Origin: an uncultured Planctomycetota bacterium
GTDB lineage: Bacteria; Planctomycetota; Phycisphaerae; UBA1845; Fen-1342
Direction of reading: 5' to 3'
Assembly: GCA_900696535.1 (NCBI GenBank)
Contig: CAADGM010000167.1
Location: forward strand, 1 to 61,024
DNA length: 61,024 bases
Shown: positions 53,747-61,024 of the stretch, piece after piece
Layout: the number at the start of each line of letters is the position of its first letter
Position numbering within the stretch: position 1 is the stretch's first letter
The notes under the pieces: generated by a model
Databases searched by the model: none
Seen by the model: only the letters and a program-made list of their open reading frames with translations
What the model was told of the DNA's origin: nothing
Position numbers and translations under genes: made by a program

Positions 53747-54613
53747 ATGTACCAGAGCGGTTGCTTTCGCGGCGGGTGCGTCCGGCCGAACGCGGCGGGT
53801 CGTTCGGCCGCGGCGAGGACGGCGGTGTTGAGAGGCGCACTGTCGGTGCTCGTCGGGCTGGCCGCAACCTCGATCGCCGGAGCGAAGATCGTTACGGAGG
53901 CCGTGCCCTACAGGCACGGGGAGGTCGAGCTGGAGGGCTTCCTCGCCTACGACGACAGCCGCACGGGCCGGCAGCCGGCCGTGCTGGTCGTGCACGAGTG
54001 GTGGGGGCTGAACGACTTCGCGAAGGACAAGGCCCGCGCGCTGGCGGAGCTGGGCTACGTCGCCTTCGCGGTGGACATGTACGGCCGCGGCAAGGTTACG
54101 AGCGATCCGAACGAGGCGATGAAGCTGGCGTCGCCGTTCCGCACCGACACGACGCTCACCCGCGACCGCGCCCGGGCCGCGCTCGACGTCGTCGCCGCGA
54201 TGGAGCGAGTCGACCCGCAGCGGATCGTGGCGATCGGCTTCTGCTTCGGCGGCACGGTCGTGCTCCAGATGGCGTACGCGGGTTACGACCTGGTCGGTGT
54301 GGTGAGCTTCCACGGGAGCCTCCCCGTCCTGCCCGAAGCGGACGCGAAGGGCGTCAAGGCCCGCCTGCTCGTCTTGCACGGTGCCGCGGACAGCACCGTG
54401 CCCGACGAGCGCGTCGCCGCGTTCCAGGCCGCGCTGCGCAAGACCACGATCGACTGGCGGCTGATCACCTACGGCGGGGCCAAGCACGCGTTCATGAACC
54501 CCGACGCGGACAAGCTGGGCTTCGAGGGGGTCGGGTACGACGCCCGCACAGCGCGGCGTGCGTGGCAGGACATGCGGACATTCTTCGGTGAGGTGTTTGA
54601 GGCGAGGCCGTAG
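53747..54613 (+). CDS. Exported dienelactone hydrolase family protein
   Basis: 288 aa. AGGAGG lies 7 nt before ATG 53747. A probable signal peptide 'LRGALSVLVGLAATSIAGA' precedes the alpha/beta hydrolase core. The nucleophile is Cys in 'AIGFCFGGTVVLQMA', with Asp in 'VLHGAADSTVPDERV' and His in 'GGAKHAFMNPDADKLG'. 'VLVVHEWWGLNDFAKDKAR' is the standard DLH entry. The family opens enol-lactones or acts as a general esterase; the substrate here is unknown. Convergent with the next gene. Confidence 0.92.
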   Translation: MYQSGCFRGGCVRPNAAGRSAAARTAVLRGALSVLVGLAATSIAGAKIVTEAVPYRHGEVELEGFLAYDDSRTGRQPAVLVVHEWWGLNDFAKDKARALAELGYVAFAVDMYGRGKVTSDPNEAMKLASPFRTDTTLTRDRARAALDVVAAMERVDPQRIVAIGFCFGGTVVLQMAYAGYDLVGVVSFHGSLPVLPEADAKGVKARLLVLHGAADSTVPDERVAAFQAALRKTTIDWRLITYGGAKHAFMNPDADKLGFEGVGYDARTARRAWQDMRTFFGEVFEARP

Positions 54614-54627
54614 GCGGACTCGAGTGT

Positions 54628-54666
54628 GCTGAGTACGCTGGCGTCTTCGTAGACACGCTACTCAGC
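54628..54666. terminator. Hairpin between convergent genes
   Basis: GCTGAGTA (54628-54635) pairs with TACTCAGC (54659-54666), with an inner GTCT/AGAC stem. It overlaps the stop of the minus-strand gene. No T-run follows on either side, so it is at best a weak bidirectional terminator. Confidence 0.35.
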
Positions 54667-56932
54667 GCCAGCGGATCAGCGCCGCGATGTTCGAATAGTG
54701 ATCGGTCCAGGCGCGGCGGGGGTTGCCCTCGAGCCGTCTCCAGGTTGGCATCGACGGAAGCGTCCCCAGGTCCTCGATCCGGCGGGCCATGACCACGTAG
54801 TCCGAAGCCGACTTGGCCCCGACGCTCTCCGGGTCGTGACGATGCAGGGCGACGAGGCCCGCGTCGGCGGCCACGTTTGCCAGCACGGGCACGAGGTCCA
54901 GCCCCGCGTTGGATGCGTGGAACGCGATCCAGCCGCGCTCGTCCGCCTTCTGAAGGTAGATGCGCAGCGCCTCGCGCGTCAGCAGGTGCGCGGGGACGGC
55001 GTCCGAGCTGAAGGCGTCGATCAGCACCATCCCGAAGTGCCCGTCCGGCGCCCGCTCGATCATCAACCGACCGTCGCCGATGACGTGCGTGTAGCGGCCC
55101 GCCCCGTCGCTCAGGAACGTGAAGTAATTCGGATCTTCCGCGATCCGCAGCACGGCCGGATCGATCTCGTAGAAGACGAATTCTTGGCCGGGCTGTGCGT
55201 ACGTGGCGATCGACCCCACGCCCAGACCGATCGCGCCGACGCGGGTTCCGGGCCGGGTGAAGCCGAGCGTGCGGAACAGGTCGCCGCAGGGCCCCTCACG
55301 CGTGTAGTAGACCAGCGGGTCCCGGCGTCGCACAGGATCGTCGAAGAACTGCGCGCCGTGGATGGTTCCGCCGTGGCCGAGCACGTGCAGCCCGCCGTCG
55401 GGAATTCGCAGGACGCGCTTGACTCCGAAGAAGTTCCGCTCGAGCCGCAGGACCTGCCCACCCTGGTGGAGCGTGAAATGCGCCTGCGCGAGTGCGACGA
55501 CCAGGAGGCCGGCGGCGAAGCGCGCCGGGCGGCCGAAGGTCGCCACGGCGAGCAGGCCGAGCACGATCGCGCCCGCGCGCGAAGCGCCCGGCGGCAGTGC
55601 ACCGACGGCCAGGCCCAGTGCCACGACCACGAGCCCCAGCGGCGCGGCCAGGTCGATCCAGCGCTGGTTGGGCCCCGGGCCGAGTCCGCCGATGAGCAGC
55701 GGCGTGGCCAGGGCGGTGGCGGCCAGCACGAGCGGGTACTCGAGAACGGTGGGCAGCACGACCGGCGCAATCAGCGCGTTGAGCACGCCGCCCAGAACGC
55801 CCCCGAGCGAGATCAGCAAGTAGTACTCGGTCAGGTGCTGCGGGTCGGGTCGCCGGGCCGCGAGTTGTCCGTGGCACACCAGGGCCGCGCAGAAGAACGT
55901 CACGAGATGCAGGATGATCTGCGTCGATCGGAAGTCAGGCGGGTTCAGCGCGATGAGACTCAGAACCGGGAGGACAAGCACGCTCCAGCCCCAGGCGGCG
56001 CGCCGCACCAGTCGCTCGCCTCGACGGGCGAACGCGAGGATGTACGTGAGGATGTAGAGCGCGAGCGGCACGACCCACAGGAGCGGCACCGGCGCGATGT
56101 CAGTCGTGATGTGCGTCGTAACCCCGAGCATCAGGCTCGACGGCAGGAACGCCAGGCCGATCCAGCCGAGTCGGGCACGCCAGCTCACGGGCGCGGCGGC
56201 CCGTCGCGATTCGCTGGGCACCAGTCTCTCGCCTGGGGTCGTAGACCGACGACGACGCCACAAGACCGCGGCGCCACAGCCCGCGGCGAGGACGAGCAGC
56301 GCCAGGTATCCGACCCGCCACGCTTGCGCCTGGCCCGGCAGCGTGAGCAGCCGCTCCACCATCAGCGGGTAGCCCAGCAGGGCAAGTAGACTGCCGGTGT
56401 TGCTCGCCGCATAGAGAAAGTATGGGTCGCGAGCCGCAGAATGTCCCGTGCGGGCAAACCAGCTCTGGAGCAGGGGCGCGCCGGCGGAGATGACGAGGAA
56501 GACCGGGCCGACGGTCAGCGCCAGTGTCCCGAGGGTCCAGAGCGTCGGGTCGGCCGTCGCGTCCGGAGGGGGGCGCGTGATTGTGAACGGGAGCGTCGCC
56601 GCCGCCAGGGCGAGCAGGGCGAGGTGGAGCGGAACTTGCACCCCCACGGCCAGCCAGCGCGCCGACGCGTGGGCGTACGCGTAGCCCGCCAGCAAGACCG
56701 CCTGGAAGAACAGCATGCAGGCGTTCCAGACTGCCGGCGTGCCACCCAGCCGCGGCAGCAGCAGCTTCCCCGTCATCGGCTGGACCAGGAAGAGCAGCAG
56801 CGCGTTGGCGAAGATCGCCACCGTGAAAAGGAGGAGCAGCAGCGTGGCGCCTCGGGGCTGCCCACGTGCGGACGGTTGCGGCGGTGCCAGGTCGTCCGTG
56901 CTCACGCCGCTGGTCCTGTCAATCTCGCTCAC
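54662..56932 (-). CDS. Fused membrane / spermidine-synthase-like protein
   Basis: 756 aa. The first about 470 residues have roughly 12 hydrophobic helices, starting 'TLLLLLFTVAIFANALLLFL' and 'VQPMTGKLLLPRLGGTPAVW', in the pattern of the fused MFS/spermidine synthase family. The C-terminal part (about 500-740) is a Rossmann fold of spermidine/spermine synthases: SAM-type loop 'VGAIGLGVGSIATYA', 'EFVFYEIDPAVLRIA' and 'MVLIDAFSSDAVPAHLLTRE'. Polyamine-binding residues are not clear, and the real substrate of this common bacterial fusion family is unknown. Convergent with the dienelactone hydrolase gene. Confidence 0.88.
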   Translation of the reverse strand: MSEIDRTSGVSTDDLAPPQPSARGQPRGATLLLLLFTVAIFANALLLFLVQPMTGKLLLPRLGGTPAVWNACMLFFQAVLLAGYAYAHASARWLAVGVQVPLHLALLALAAATLPFTITRPPPDATADPTLWTLGTLALTVGPVFLVISAGAPLLQSWFARTGHSAARDPYFLYAASNTGSLLALLGYPLMVERLLTLPGQAQAWRVGYLALLVLAAGCGAAVLWRRRRSTTPGERLVPSESRRAAAPVSWRARLGWIGLAFLPSSLMLGVTTHITTDIAPVPLLWVVPLALYILTYILAFARRGERLVRRAAWGWSVLVLPVLSLIALNPPDFRSTQIILHLVTFFCAALVCHGQLAARRPDPQHLTEYYLLISLGGVLGGVLNALIAPVVLPTVLEYPLVLAATALATPLLIGGLGPGPNQRWIDLAAPLGLVVVALGLAVGALPPGASRAGAIVLGLLAVATFGRPARFAAGLLVVALAQAHFTLHQGGQVLRLERNFFGVKRVLRIPDGGLHVLGHGGTIHGAQFFDDPVRRRDPLVYYTREGPCGDLFRTLGFTRPGTRVGAIGLGVGSIATYAQPGQEFVFYEIDPAVLRIAEDPNYFTFLSDGAGRYTHVIGDGRLMIERAPDGHFGMVLIDAFSSDAVPAHLLTREALRIYLQKADERGWIAFHASNAGLDLVPVLANVAADAGLVALHRHDPESVGAKSASDYVVMARRIEDLGTLPSMPTWRRLEGNPRRAWTDHYSNIAALIRWR

Positions 56933-57266
56933 TCTGCTCGGTCGTTTCGGGCTGGCGAGTCCGCTCCGCTGCCGCGTAAGGGCCCGCTACTCGCCGCACG
57001 GGGGTCGTGCTCATCGAGCGCGCCAGAATCCGAACGGTTTCGGGGCGCATTGGGGACCTGCGGCGCGGACGGCTCCGCGAAGGACGCGGACTGTAAGTCA
57101 GCGTGGCGGCCGGAACAAGCGCGCGGCGCTCCGCCGCGGTCTGCGGCCAGCAATGCTGCGACGCGACCCCGGGGCCTGTTCGCCGCGCGGGCGGCCCCGT
57201 ACAATCGTCGCACGGGTATGAGTGATGACTCGGCCATTGCGGCGTCGGGGGCTTGAAAGGACGATC
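56933..57266. other. Intergenic region upstream of sdhC
   Basis: 334 bp with no supported gene. A stretch near 57078-57100 resembles the anticodon arm of tRNA-Tyr (CTGTAAG loop) but has no acceptor or T-arm. TACAAT (57200-57205) may be a -10 for the sdh operon, with no convincing -35. Confidence 0.4.
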
Positions 57267-58031
57267 GTGGCTCGCGCTCCCTCGGGATTCCTGGATCGCC
57301 ACCACTTTCTGCTTCGCCGCCTGCACTCGCTGTCGGGGATCATTCCGATCGGGGCCTTCCTGGTCAATCACCTGTTGACCAACTCGACGGCCTTCCTCGG
57401 GCCCGATCACTTCGACGAGCACGTGAAGTGGATCCACGACATGCCTTGGCTGCTGGCGCTCGAGGTCCTCTTCATCTTCGCGCCGCTCGCGTTTCATGCG
57501 ATCTACGGCGTCGTCATCGCGCTCCAGGGGCGGTCGAACGCCAGCGCGTATCCGTACATGGACAACTGGCGCTACACGCTCCAGCGCGTGACGGCCTGGG
57601 TGACGCTGGTCTTCATCGTCGGGCACCTGATGCACTTCCGATTCGCGCACTGGATCGGCGGGGCCGCGTACGACTACAAGGCCGCGTACTTCGCCTTCTT
57701 CAACCACACGCAGTCCGGCTTTCTGGACCTGTTGCTTCCGGCCTGGGTCTGGGTCGCGTTCTACGCCATCGGGACCGTCTGCGCCGTGTACCACTTCTGC
57801 AACGGGATCGTGACGTTCTGTATCACCTGGGGCATCACGATCGGCGATCGATCCCGCCAGTATGTCTCGGTCGGCGCCGCCGGGCTGGGCGTCGTGCTGT
57901 GTGCGTGGGGATTGCTCTCGCTCTATGCCCTGGTGCGGTTCCCGCCCAGTGACAACCGGCCAGTCGGCCACGGGCGCGCGGAGCGCACCGCGCAGGTCGA
58001 GCGCGGCCCCGGCGGCAAGCTGGCCCCCTGA
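57267..58031 (+). CDS. sdhC: Succinate dehydrogenase / fumarate reductase cytochrome b subunit (B-type, di-heme)
   Basis: 254 aa from GTG 57267, with AAAGGA 7 nt upstream; GTG 57222 is in frame but lacks a Shine-Dalgarno. Five membrane helices carry His residues placed like the two heme-b pairs of Bacillus/Wolinella SdhC/FrdC: 'RRLHSLSGIIPIGAFL', 'LAFHAIYGVVIAL', 'FIVGHLMHFRFAHWIGG' and 'AVYHFCNGIVTF'. It passes electrons to or from quinone and anchors SdhAB. First gene of sdhCAB. Confidence 0.93.
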   Translation: MARAPSGFLDRHHFLLRRLHSLSGIIPIGAFLVNHLLTNSTAFLGPDHFDEHVKWIHDMPWLLALEVLFIFAPLAFHAIYGVVIALQGRSNASAYPYMDNWRYTLQRVTAWVTLVFIVGHLMHFRFAHWIGGAAYDYKAAYFAFFNHTQSGFLDLLLPAWVWVAFYAIGTVCAVYHFCNGIVTFCITWGITIGDRSRQYVSVGAAGLGVVLCAWGLLSLYALVRFPPSDNRPVGHGRAERTAQVERGPGGKLAP

Positions 58032-58107
58032 GGGCGTTTCAAACGTTTCGAAACCCGTGGCCTCGCGCCCGCGGCACTAGCATCCTGGAGACGAAAGGTC
58101 GAGCGAA

Positions 58108-60111
58108 ATGGGCAAGACGCGCGTGGTCGTAGTCGGGGGTGGCCTGGCCGGTCTCTCGGCGGCGATGAAGCTCGCCGAGAACGAGGTTCTCGTCGACCTG
58201 TTCAGTCTCGTCCCCGTCAAGCGCAGCCACTCCGTCTGCGCCCAGGGCGGTATCAACTGCTGCAACAAGTTCACCCGCGCCCAGGGCGACACCGAGTGGA
58301 ACCACCTCGACGACACGGTGTACGGCGGCGAGTTCCTCAATAACCAGCCGCCCGTCAAGGAGATGTGCGACTGGGCCCCGCGGATCGTCGACCTGGCCGA
58401 TCGACTCGGTGTGCCATTCAATCGTTCGCCGGAGGGCAACCTCGCGGTGCGCCGTTTCGGCGGCACGCTTTACAAGCGGACGGTGTACGCCGGTGCGTCC
58501 ACCGGTCAGCAGCTTCTTTACTCGCTGGACGAGCAGTGCCGCCGCTGGGAGGTCGAGGGCCGCATCCGCAAGTTCGAGTACTGGGACTTCCTGGGCCCGA
58601 TCCTTGACGAGCGGGGGATCTGTCGCGGCTGCGTGGCCCAGGACATGTTCTCGCTCGAGATTCGCGCGTTTCCGGCCGAGGCGGTCATCATCGCCACAGG
58701 GGGATGCGGGCTGATCTACGGCAAGAGCACGATGTCGATGGTCTGCCACGGCGGTGCGAACGCGCGCTGCTACCGCGCCGGCGCGATCTACGCCAACGGC
58801 GAGTTCGTGCAGGTGCACCCCACTGCAATCCCCGGAGCTGACAAGCTGCGGCTCATCAGCGAGGCGGCCCGCGGCGAGAGCGGCCGCGTGTGGGTCCCGC
58901 GGCGCAAGGGCGACCCGCGCCACCCGAACGAGATCCCCGAAGGCGAGCGGTACTACTTCCTGGAGGAGCGCTACCCGACCTACGGCAACCTCGTGCCGCG
59001 GGACATCGCGACGCGCGAGATCTTCAGCGTGTGCAAGGAGGGCTACAGCGTCAACCCGCACACGTACGCCGTCTACCTCGACCTGACCGAGCGTGCGACC
59101 GGCATCAAGGCCGAAGTCCTGCGCAAGAAGCTCGGGGCGATCCTCGAGACCTACGAGAAGTTCCGCGGGGTCGATCCGCTCTCGGAGCCGATGCAGATCT
59201 TCCCCGCTGTCCACTACAGCATGGGTGGACTGTGGGTCGACTTCGAGAAGGATCCGCACACCGGCGGCCTGCGGCTGGACTCGCCCCGCAACCAGCAGAC
59301 GAACATTCCCGGTCTGTTCTGCATCGGCGAGAGCGACTACCAGTACCACGGCGCCAACCGCCTGGGCGCGAACTCGCTGCTGAGCTGCATCTTCGCCGGC
59401 CTGATCATGGGGCCCGCGATCGACACGTTCCTGGAGAACCTGCCGGGCGGTTCCGTGGACAAGCTGCCGGCGAGTTTCTTCGACGCCGAGGTGGCCCGCC
59501 ACCGGGCCGAGTTCGAGAGCCTGCTTCGCAAGGAGGGGCCGGAGAACCCGTACCTGATCCACCGCGAGCTGGGCGAGCTCATGACGCGCAACGTGACGGT
59601 CGTTCGGAGCAACAAGGAGCTCCAGCAGACTCTGGCCGAGCTCGACAAGCTGGCCGATCGCTACCGCCGCGCCGGCCTGTCCGACCGGGCCATGTGGACC
59701 AACCAGAACCTGAGCTTCACCCGAGCGCTGGCGGACATGCTGATGCTCGCCAAGGTCATCGCGCAGGGCGCGCTGCTGCGCGACGAGTGCCGCGGGGCCC
59801 ACTACAAACCCGAGTTCCAGATCCCCGCGCCGAAGTCCGAGAGCCCCGACGAGCTCCGCCGCGAGGCTGTCGAGTGGTGCCGGCGCTACCACGAGCAGAA
59901 CAAGCAGTGGCTCAAGACCACGCTCGCCCGGTACACGCCCGACGGCGCGCAGTTCAGCTATGAGCCCGTGGACGTGAGCCTGGTCCCGCCGCGCCCGCGC
60001 ACCTACGGCCTCAAGGGCGCCGAGATCATCGACCAGGTCTGGAAGGAGCAGTACGCGGGCCAGCCGGCCCATGCCGCGGCCGACGCCGCGCCGGCGCTGG
60101 CGACGCCGTAG
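58108..60111 (+). CDS. sdhA: Succinate dehydrogenase flavoprotein subunit
   Basis: 667 aa. The FAD dinucleotide fold 'TRVVVVGGGLAGLSAAMKLA' opens the chain. The covalent FAD-histidine region is 'KRSHSVCAQGGINCC', and 'HPTAIPGADKLRLISEAARG' with 'HYSMGGLWVDFE' holds substrate-site residues. 'GANRLGANSLLSCIFAGL' closes the FAD site. Its 667-residue length and the 'INCCNKF' segment fit the B-type (Wolinella/Bacillus-like) family paired with the single-polypeptide cytochrome b upstream. Oxidises succinate to fumarate in the TCA cycle. Ribosome site GGAG/AAAGG near 58086-58098. Confidence 0.97.
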   Translation: MGKTRVVVVGGGLAGLSAAMKLAENEVLVDLFSLVPVKRSHSVCAQGGINCCNKFTRAQGDTEWNHLDDTVYGGEFLNNQPPVKEMCDWAPRIVDLADRLGVPFNRSPEGNLAVRRFGGTLYKRTVYAGASTGQQLLYSLDEQCRRWEVEGRIRKFEYWDFLGPILDERGICRGCVAQDMFSLEIRAFPAEAVIIATGGCGLIYGKSTMSMVCHGGANARCYRAGAIYANGEFVQVHPTAIPGADKLRLISEAARGESGRVWVPRRKGDPRHPNEIPEGERYYFLEERYPTYGNLVPRDIATREIFSVCKEGYSVNPHTYAVYLDLTERATGIKAEVLRKKLGAILETYEKFRGVDPLSEPMQIFPAVHYSMGGLWVDFEKDPHTGGLRLDSPRNQQTNIPGLFCIGESDYQYHGANRLGANSLLSCIFAGLIMGPAIDTFLENLPGGSVDKLPASFFDAEVARHRAEFESLLRKEGPENPYLIHRELGELMTRNVTVVRSNKELQQTLAELDKLADRYRRAGLSDRAMWTNQNLSFTRALADMLMLAKVIAQGALLRDECRGAHYKPEFQIPAPKSESPDELRREAVEWCRRYHEQNKQWLKTTLARYTPDGAQFSYEPVDVSLVPPRPRTYGLKGAEIIDQVWKEQYAGQPAHAAADAAPALATP

Positions 60112-60260
60112 GCCGGAAGTGCCGCGGCGCGGACGAAGCGCCTCGCGCCAGCCGGGCTGAGCGCGGCAGCTTCGGGCCGACAAGCTCGGCCGACGGCCGT
60201 GGCAACGGCTTCCGGCGATCGGTCGTTGCAACAGGACGACGAACAGGCAGGACACGAAAC

Positions 60261-61024
60261 ATGGAACCCCACAGCGGCCCCAGCACCGACTCGACCGCCC
60301 CGAAGTCGTTCACCGTGCGCGTGCAGCGCCAGGACGGCCCGGACAAGCCGCCGCGCACCGAGACCTTCGCCGTCGGCTACCAGCCTGACATGAACGTCAT
60401 CTCGGTGCTCCAGGCGATCGCGGCGCGCCCGGTAACGGTCGAGGGCCAGGCTACGACGCCCGTGGTCTTCGACTGCTGCTGCCTCGAGGAAGTTTGTGGC
60501 GCGTGCAGCATGGTGATCAACGGGCGCGTGCGGCAGGCGTGTAGCGCGCTGGTCGACGACCTGCTGCGTGAGCGGCCGGTGCTCGAGCTGCGTCCGATGA
60601 CCAAGTTCCCGGTGGTGCGCGACCTGTTCGTCAACCGTTCGCGGATGTTCGAGGCCCTCAAGAAGGTGCAGGCCTGGATTCCGGTGGACACGTACAACCA
60701 CTTCGGGCCCGGCCCGGTTGTGGCCCCCGAGACGCAGGAGATCGCCTACGAGATCTCGCGCTGCATGAGCTGCGGGTGCTGCTTCGAGGTCTGCCCGCAG
60801 GTCAACGACGCCAGCGACTTCATCGGCCCCGCGCCCATCGCCCAGGCCGTGCTCTTCAACCTGCACCCCACCGGCCGGCTCACCGCTGGCGACCGCCTGA
60901 AGGCCCTGATGGAGCCGGGCGGGGTGGCCGACTGCGGCAACGCGCAGAACTGCGTGAAGATCTGCCCGAAGGAGGTCCCGCTGACCTGGGCGATCGGCAA
61001 GGCCGGGCGGGACACGACCGTGCA
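60261..61024 (+). CDS. sdhB: Succinate dehydrogenase iron-sulfur subunit (3' end beyond window)
   Basis: 254 codons are present from ATG 60261; the stop is outside the window. The [2Fe-2S] ligands are in 'FDCCCLEEVCGACSMVINGR' and the following Cys ('VRQAC'). The [4Fe-4S]/[3Fe-4S] ligands are in 'ISRCMSCGCCFEVCPQVND' and 'NAQNCVKICPKEVPLTWA'. It carries electrons from SdhA to the heme subunit. An unusually long 149-bp gap follows sdhA, with no promoter I can defend. Confidence 0.95.
   Translation, partial: MEPHSGPSTDSTAPKSFTVRVQRQDGPDKPPRTETFAVGYQPDMNVISVLQAIAARPVTVEGQATTPVVFDCCCLEEVCGACSMVINGRVRQACSALVDDLLRERPVLELRPMTKFPVVRDLFVNRSRMFEALKKVQAWIPVDTYNHFGPGPVVAPETQEIAYEISRCMSCGCCFEVCPQVNDASDFIGPAPIAQAVLFNLHPTGRLTAGDRLKALMEPGGVADCGNAQNCVKICPKEVPLTWAIGKAGRDTTV

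Noticed and set aside
57060-57110. tRNA-Tyr-like anticodon arm (CTGTAAG loop) upstream of sdhC
   Set aside because: The stem has a mismatch, and no acceptor, D- or T-arm pairs around it; at most a decayed fragment or chance.
58039-60255. 738-aa frame antisense to sdhA
   Set aside because: Same GC-driven shadow effect; sdhA is fully conserved on the other strand.

Overview
The window is high-GC DNA that most resembles the phylum Planctomycetota, possibly a Phycisphaerae-like member. The pointers are secreted proteins with repeated 'FDDIDAFV' EF-hand/dockerin-like C-termini, a type-II pseudopilin-like protein, PilZ proteins, a DUF4159/terpene-cyclase-repeat protein, a Planctomycete-style tyrosine integrase and a B-type succinate dehydrogenase. 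No taxonomy search was possible.

Layout. (1) 1-1930: tail of a dockerin-like protein, then a secreted cutinase/PETase-fold hydrolase carrying the same kind of tail. (2) 2196-10065 (minus): a tightly packed eight-gene operon with mostly 4-nt start/stop overlaps. It encodes rfbF and rfbG (CDP-4-keto-6-deoxyglucose synthesis), two Zn-finger C-methyltransferases, an SDR epimerase/reductase, a split two-subunit transketolase and a membrane GT2 glycosyltransferase. Together they look like a route to an unusual, probably branched, CDP-sugar. (3) 10158-13872: a DUF4159 protein and a membrane Ser/Thr kinase. (4) 14017-19369: tRNA-Val(CAC), followed by a 5.3 kb integrated mini-element bounded by 24-bp direct repeats. 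The element carries an integrase, an AAA/RepA-like ATPase, an excisionase-like HTH protein, a small ORF, an iteron/palindrome region, a HTH-tailed protein and an ERCC4 nuclease. The integrase reading frame runs through the att core, so its C-terminus differs between the integrated and the circular form. (5) 19412-32125: envelope and cell-wall genes (GHL10 hydrolase, SSS symporter, murQ, a PhyH dioxygenase, two peptidoglycan amidases, a pseudopilin, a PilZ-REC-degenerate-HPt regulator, a NAGPA-domain protein). (6) 32122-35685: an AsmA-like giant. (7) 35954-42352: carB and carA separated by a DUF4143-type ATPase gene that has paired palindromes over its leader. (8) 42395-52177: an ECF sigma/anti-sigma/PDZ operon, smpB, a dockerin-like secreted protein interrupted by TGA inside its signal peptide, prfB with the classical programmed frameshift, a zinc-ribbon membrane protein and thymidine kinase. 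(9) 52272-61024: a PilZ protein, a HisN-type phosphatase, dienelactone hydrolase, a fused membrane/spermidine-synthase-like protein and the sdhCAB operon (sdhB cut by the window end).

The strongest candidates for something undescribed are the mini-element with its excision-dependent integrase tail, the split-transketolase CDP-sugar operon, and the TGA-interrupted gene that shares the CTTTGAC heptamer with its neighbour prfB, the gene for the release factor that reads TGA. Several housekeeping genes (smpB, prfB, tdk, the PhyH gene) have -10 hexamers so close to the start codon that leaderless or near-leaderless mRNAs are likely.
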